Of a stretch of DNA of 64,000 bases, positions 62,131 through 64,000 are shown in pieces. Numbering within the stretch: position 1 is the stretch's first letter; every line of letters starts with the position of its first letter. The stretch is from the NCBI GenBank assembly GCA_035041965.1, contig JAPYMA010000379.1:124001-188000 (forward strand). The letters are read 5' to 3'. Source of the DNA: Anisakis pegreffii. Taxonomy: Eukaryota; Nematoda; Chromadorea; Rhabditida; Anisakidae. Under the pieces are notes generated by a model, which worked only from the letters and a program-made list of their open reading frames with translations, was not told the origin of the DNA and did not search any database. A program made the translations under genes and the position numbers.

Positions 62131-63799
62131 TCACATGAATTCGCAATAATTCGTCCGTCTATTCGAAGAGAACGTTCGATTCAATCTGATAACGCTTTCA
62201 GATTGCTTATTGATAGGATTCAGACTATTCGATGATATCAACTGATTATCACACGATACAGTCGTATTCGTGTGACGACCTTGCTTCACATAAACATCAC
62301 TCTCAGATAAATAATCATCTATAAGGTTTAAGTCCAGCAGTGACGTGTCAAACAATTGAATACGTGCTCGAATTCTTTCATCATTCCCATTCTTAACACA
62401 ATCTCTCAATCGTATTTTCAGTATTGAACGCAGCTCCTGAAATCAGATCGTACATGAAGCTGTCCTGAATTGAAGTTTATTGTCTGATTACCTGCTGTTC
62501 AGAAATGAGCAAACAACTATGGGAACCAATAATGGAGAAATTAGAAGAAAAGAAGAGCAATCATTGAAAACCCATCTCCACTTATGCAATAATTTTTTTC
62601 GAGAGCATCACTCGAGATAGAATATCAATGATTATCATCTCAACTATTCAAATTTAGTGCATTATCATACACCACAAAAGAAACTTCATAGCTTTTCAGT
62701 TGAAATTTGCTGGTGCATAAGCTCAATACTGCAGATTGCACAGTCCGTTTTAGTGAAATCTTTTTACACTATGTTGAAATGATGGATTCAATCATCACAA
62801 TGAGAATGAATACCTCAACAAATGCTGGATCCTTGTGGATTGTTCGCTTGATAAAATTAGCAATCAGGGGATGAATGCGGTATTCAAATTGTGAATGGCA
62901 GTTCTGATTATTGTGCTCCAGATGTCTTTCATCAAGAAAACTGTGTTTTGCGAGAATTGCAAGTTGTTCTTCAGTTGCATAGATAGACTCTTCACGATCG
63001 GTCACATCGACGGGTGCAATTAACGAAATCACCTGAAATATCATCTATCCTTCAAAACTGACTCAATCTTTCAAAGAATTCCTTACTGTGTAGAGCAACC
63101 AGCAATCAAGTGATGTTTATCAAGTAAACTAGCAATAACCACTTTTGGAAGATGGTGAGTTACACTGAACAACATCAGGAAGAACTTGGCGATTTACAAA
63201 ATAAACAAATGAACGCTGGATGGTTATTGGCTGTTCCGAAGAACATTAATCATCAGATGTTCTCTTCCACGCATCGGTAAACAGTATGATTTCACAGACT
63301 TACAATATCAATATTCCATAGAATCAGATGGATCAAGGAAACTAATAATGTTTGGTGTAAACATGCTCAAAATTGCTATTAATAGAACCAGGAACGCTGA
63401 ATATTACATTCTTCCAATAAACTAAGACAAGGAAAGTAATGACAAAACAAATCATACGCAGATACCTCAACAGGAAGCCATTCACCAGCTGGGAATACAG
63501 CTAAACATGAGAGTACCTCTTTCGGTGGAAATGCCAGCTACAAAAAAATATTATATAAATATGAAAATCGGCTTATTATTATATAAAAACCAAATCTGTG
63601 ATCGTATTATCTACTGACGTTTCAGAATTTCAACGCTGAATCTCGAATTTGATGAATGACTGAAATATCGACTATAGAAAGTATTCACCATATCGAACGA
63701 AACTTGTAAAGCGTCTTCTAAAGTTGAATATCGATAAGATGAAATACATTTGAACGATGCCAGTGAACGACGTTCCAGTTGGGAACATAACCAACCCAA
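62131..63799 (-). CDS. 3' exons of an unrecognised gene (5' end beyond window)
   Basis: Visible exons on the minus strand: about 63790-63614 (WLCSQLERRSLASFKCISS, then LEDALQVSFDMVNTFY), about 63540-63466 (EVLSCLAVFPAGEWLPVE), 63032-62814 (VISLIAPVDVTDREESIYAT; HPLIANFIKRTIHKDP) and 62436-62131, which starts ELRSILKIRLRDCVKNG and runs to a stop. The last two joins are clean phase 0. The first join does not fit in phase with the obvious donor and may use the internal AAAG acceptor. The sequence looks alpha-helical, like the C-terminus of a large scaffold protein, but I cannot name the family. The final ~45 residues are polar and low-complexity. Confidence 0.5.
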
Positions 63800-64000
63800 T
63801 CTGTAAAATATTCCTCATTGATCTTTTTCGGCATCAAACATCAAAGTATTCATATTCATGCATTCTTCAGTTCCACAGCATCATATTCAATCTTTCTACA
63901 TACCATTTTGATGATAAAAACGCGATGATGGATAACGTGCATATAGTTGAAGTGAGAGATGAAAGTAATACAAACGAGAAGCGGATTGCATCTGATACGC
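63800..64000. other. Intronic DNA of the right-edge gene
   Basis: Probably intron upstream of the exon ending at ~63790 (polypyrimidine tract and TTTTACAG on the minus strand just above 63790). No exon is seen in the remaining 200 nt. Confidence 0.35.

Noticed and set aside
1..64000. tRNA, rRNA and CRISPR features
   Set aside because: I looked for tRNA B-box-like GGTTCGA contexts with cloverleaf potential, rRNA segments and regularly spaced repeats, and found none. CRISPR is not expected in a eukaryotic window.

Overview
This is a eukaryotic, AT-rich, intron-rich genomic window. Genes are built from short exons of about 45-350 nt, separated by introns of about 70 nt to 1.6 kb. A small, divergent MSP-domain protein with a C-terminal membrane anchor and splice-acceptor-like sites just upstream of several start codons suggest a nematode. 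The 3' splice sites are looser than the Caenorhabditis consensus: many end in TAAG or TTAG rather than TTTTCAG. That points away from Caenorhabditis, but the lineage call is inference.

Layout. 1.36-4.92 kb (-): an SRRM1/rsr-1-like splicing coactivator with a PWI domain, an RS-rich middle and a lysine-rich tail. 5-18 kb: gene-poor DNA with several diverged two-copy repeats, a decayed gene with in-frame stops (6.9-8.0 kb), a hAT-like MITE candidate (13.15 kb), and a near-perfect 103-bp inverted repeat next to a Penelope-like hammerhead-type motif (16.77-17.01 kb). 19.6-21.4 kb (+): a small atypical dual-specificity phosphatase in five exons. 24.4-46.8 kb (+): the complete catalytic subunit of DNA polymerase epsilon. 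I could chain 40 exons in phase (6,813 nt, 2,270 residues) with every exonuclease and polymerase motif intact and two E2F-type sites just upstream. 49.88-53.71 kb (-): a GH31 alpha-glucosidase (signal peptide, trefoil domain, N-terminal domain, start of the barrel) that ends before the exon carrying the catalytic nucleophile; no trace of that exon is visible before the convergent POLE gene. 56.1-58.0 kb (-): a probable AROS/RPS19BP1 homologue. 58.9-60.5 kb (-): an MSP-domain protein with a C-terminal transmembrane anchor. 62.1-63.8 kb (-): the last exons of an unrecognised gene whose 5' end lies beyond the window.

The genes do not form one pathway. They are housekeeping genes (splicing, replication, a probable ribosome-biogenesis factor) mixed with a digestive-type glycosidase and an MSP/VAP-like membrane protein. 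Exon boundaries were placed by reading phase and by recall of family proteins, not by alignment software; most should be right to within a few bases.
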